Assembly (NCBI GenBank): GCA_047638815.1
Contig: JBLIMR010000002.1
Span: 1-64,000, forward strand
DNA: 64,000 nucleotides
Reading direction: 5' to 3'
Source: JAJRRH01 sp047638815
GTDB taxonomy: Bacteria; Bacteroidota; Bacteroidia; Flavobacteriales_D; JABDKJ01
Shown here: positions 62,732 through 64,000 of the stretch, one piece after another
How the letters are laid out: every line of letters begins with the position of its first letter
Position numbering within the stretch: the first letter of the stretch is position 1
Position numbers and translations under genes: made by a program
The notes under the pieces: generated by a model
Told to the model about the DNA's origin: nothing
Database searches by the model: none
What the model saw: only the letters and a program-made list of their open reading frames with translations

Positions 62732-63130
62732 CTATTCCGTGATTTCTAGTTTTTTAATCTCATTCAATTTACCTGCAATCTTTTCAGTTGGCAATACGCT
62801 TAAAACTTTGCCATTCTCTTTATCAACAAATTGCTTTACCCCAGAATTTCCTGGGAAAATTTTTAGTTCTAGCAAGTTTAATGTACCATTTAGACTCACT
62901 TCATTTTCAATGTGGCCATGTCTTTTCTCTATATAATCCGAGATGAAGTACCCATTATCCAAGTAATAGGTCCAAAATGATATCACATCTGGACTTTCCT
63001 CAAGAAGATTTTCTATTTGCTCTTGATTGTAAAGACTAAGGAGCCTTTCATCAAAAGAATTTGACTGACTGAAAGCCAGTGAAGATAGCAGTAGAAATCC
63101 CGCTAGTAATAATACATTTCTCATCATCAT
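62732..63130 (-). CDS. Small secreted protein of unknown function
   Basis: A 132-residue protein with a signal peptide (MMMRNVLLLAGFLLLSSLAF, cleaved near SQS). The mature 110 residues have SFWTYYLDNGYFISDYIEKR and LNLLELKIFPGNSGVKQF, which I do not recognise as a known domain. Its stop is 1 bp before the start of the CUB/P-domain gene, so the two are one transcript and probably act together, perhaps as a chaperone or inhibitor; that is a guess from position only. Confidence 0.7.
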   Translation of the reverse strand: MMMRNVLLLAGFLLLSSLAFSQSNSFDERLLSLYNQEQIENLLEESPDVISFWTYYLDNGYFISDYIEKRHGHIENEVSLNGTLNLLELKIFPGNSGVKQFVDKENGKVLSVLPTEKIAGKLNEIKKLEITE

Positions 63131-63285
63131 GGTTCTTAAAAAGAATCCTAAAGGTAAGGGAATTATGGAAAAAGCACATGATTATCCAATCAATATTCAA
63201 CCGACTATTGGTGTTTTACTTAATTAAATATGGATGATAGACATGTGGCATTTCTTTATGCAATACTCAACTATTGAATTTAATG

Positions 63286-64000
63286 CTACTTTTTCAATAC
63301 TTTGAAAAGCAGAGATTTACCATCCTGAGTAAGAATTTGGCCTAAATATAGTCCATTGGCATGCATGGTTAGATCCGCAATATAAGTTTGGGACCTTAAA
63401 TTTTCCTTGGTCAGAACAACATCGCCCAATTCATTATAAATGGAGATTGAAGAAAGCACGTTGTCAGCAACATTGATATTGAAAATGCCATCACTTGGAT
63501 TTGGGTAAACCTGAATAACCTCACTTTCAAAATCATCAACTCCTACCGTGCAGTCTGGATTAAGCACAGTGAGTGTAAGCGTTTTTTCGAAAGTACAATC
63601 ATAGTCATCTGAAACAATGATTTCATAGTTGAACTGCCCTATTTCCGTAGGTGTTAGTTCTAAGACGTCTTCAGTGTAGCCATTCCAATAGCTATCCAGT
63701 AATACGGGTTCGTAATCAGGAGCTGCTGTTATGAGCTCTTCGCTAAAGTCAATATACCAGTTGTAGATATAACCTTCATCTTGTTGAAAATAATCCCCAA
63801 CGAATAATGTCCAATCTCCATTTACCAAAGATCCTTGCAAATTATTTACATCTCCCATTGGCAAGTAATACCCCTCTGGCATTGAACTATAACCTTGACC
63901 AAGGACGGTTTCTAAACTATTTATTGATGTCAGGGAAAAGCAATAATTCGATCCATCATTTATCGGAAGGCCACTATAAGTGCCAAAATCCATACCACCG
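63286..64000 (-). CDS. P-domain protein with type A T9SS sorting domain, N-terminus cut by the window edge
   Basis: The frame is open to base 64000, and the codons before the first ATG at 63993 encode Gly-Gly that match the family, so the gene starts outside the window. The visible 238 residues contain the end of a P-domain (NGDWTLFVGDYFQQDEGYIY), an Ig-like segment (TEIGQFNYEIIVSDDYDCTF) and a C-terminal type A sorting domain (about the last 75 residues, VIQVYPNPSDGIFNINVAD and LVGDV-like turns to LLFKVLKK). It is a paralogue of the neighbouring 775-residue protein over the P-domain and Ig part but ends in a different sorting domain. Confidence 0.88.
   Translation of the reverse strand, partial: GGMDFGTYSGLPINDGSNYCFSLTSINSLETVLGQGYSSMPEGYYLPMGDVNNLQGSLVNGDWTLFVGDYFQQDEGYIYNWYIDFSEELITAAPDYEPVLLDSYWNGYTEDVLELTPTEIGQFNYEIIVSDDYDCTFEKTLTLTVLNPDCTVGVDDFESEVIQVYPNPSDGIFNINVADNVLSSISIYNELGDVVLTKENLRSQTYIADLTMHANGLYLGQILTQDGKSLLFKVLKK

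Overview
This is a chromosomal stretch of a Bacteroidota bacterium, most likely Flavobacteriia-like. The evidence is the gliding/type IX secretion (T9SS) genes gldD and gldE, several proteins ending in T9SS sorting domains, PorP/SprF partner proteins, a SprB-repeat giant adhesin, DUF4175 and DUF4412 proteins, promoters of the Bacteroidota TAnnTTTG type, weak Shine-Dalgarno sequences and AT-rich DNA. I see no phage, insertion sequence, CRISPR array or rRNA operon. One tRNA gene (Cys) is present. Both window ends cut through secreted-protein genes.

Layout. 1-5355: a truncated secreted beta-propeller-like gene, then a minus-strand unit of MORN-repeat protein, soluble PAS histidine kinase and LytTR regulator. 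5356-5848: AT-rich gap. 5849-10717: rpiB, an M28 peptidase, a TlpA-like lipoprotein and an ALDH7-type dehydrogenase. 10718-17308: mnmG bracketed by two ParB-binding parS-like sites, then ybeY, an RsbW-like ATPase and a large DUF4175 membrane protein. 17446-23338: gltX-folB, tRNA-Cys with a complete promoter and bidirectional terminator, UspA, RluB, YraN, DUF4412 and an S66 carboxypeptidase. 23481-28990: a TPR/PD40/OmpA envelope protein and the sulfate-activation operon cysC-cysD-cysN. 28985-41226: two adhesin-plus-PorP/SprF modules in a row, including a 3095-residue SprB-repeat protein. 41516-48551: a five-gene unit of RPE-CBS fusion, DAHP synthase, KdsC-like phosphatase with an N-terminal HTH-like segment, fructose-1,6-bisphosphatase and mfd. 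48797-53989: GNAT plus aspartate kinase, then the classical mutY-ssb-gldE-gldD order. 54091-56390: HU, a 30-residue bS22/mS38-like ribosomal protein behind a structured leader, and RNase G. 56385-64000: a glycosyltransferase, an MBOAT/SGNH O-acylation pair, a dispersed-repeat intergenic region and a cluster of secreted P-domain proteins.

How it fits together. The window mixes housekeeping genes (tRNA modification and charging, rRNA maturation, DNA repair, sulfate and carbon metabolism) with surface functions: T9SS/gliding components, the proteins they probably export, and polysaccharide acylation. The parS-like sites at mnmG suggest an origin-proximal position, inferred from the common mnmG-oriC-par neighbourhood. 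The most unusual items are the parS pair placed exactly on mnmG's two ends, the RPE-CBS/DAHPS/HTH-KdsC/Fbp operon, the four-unit higher-order structure inside the SprB-repeat protein, and the leader upstream of the tiny ribosomal protein. No wholly new defence or mobile system is visible.
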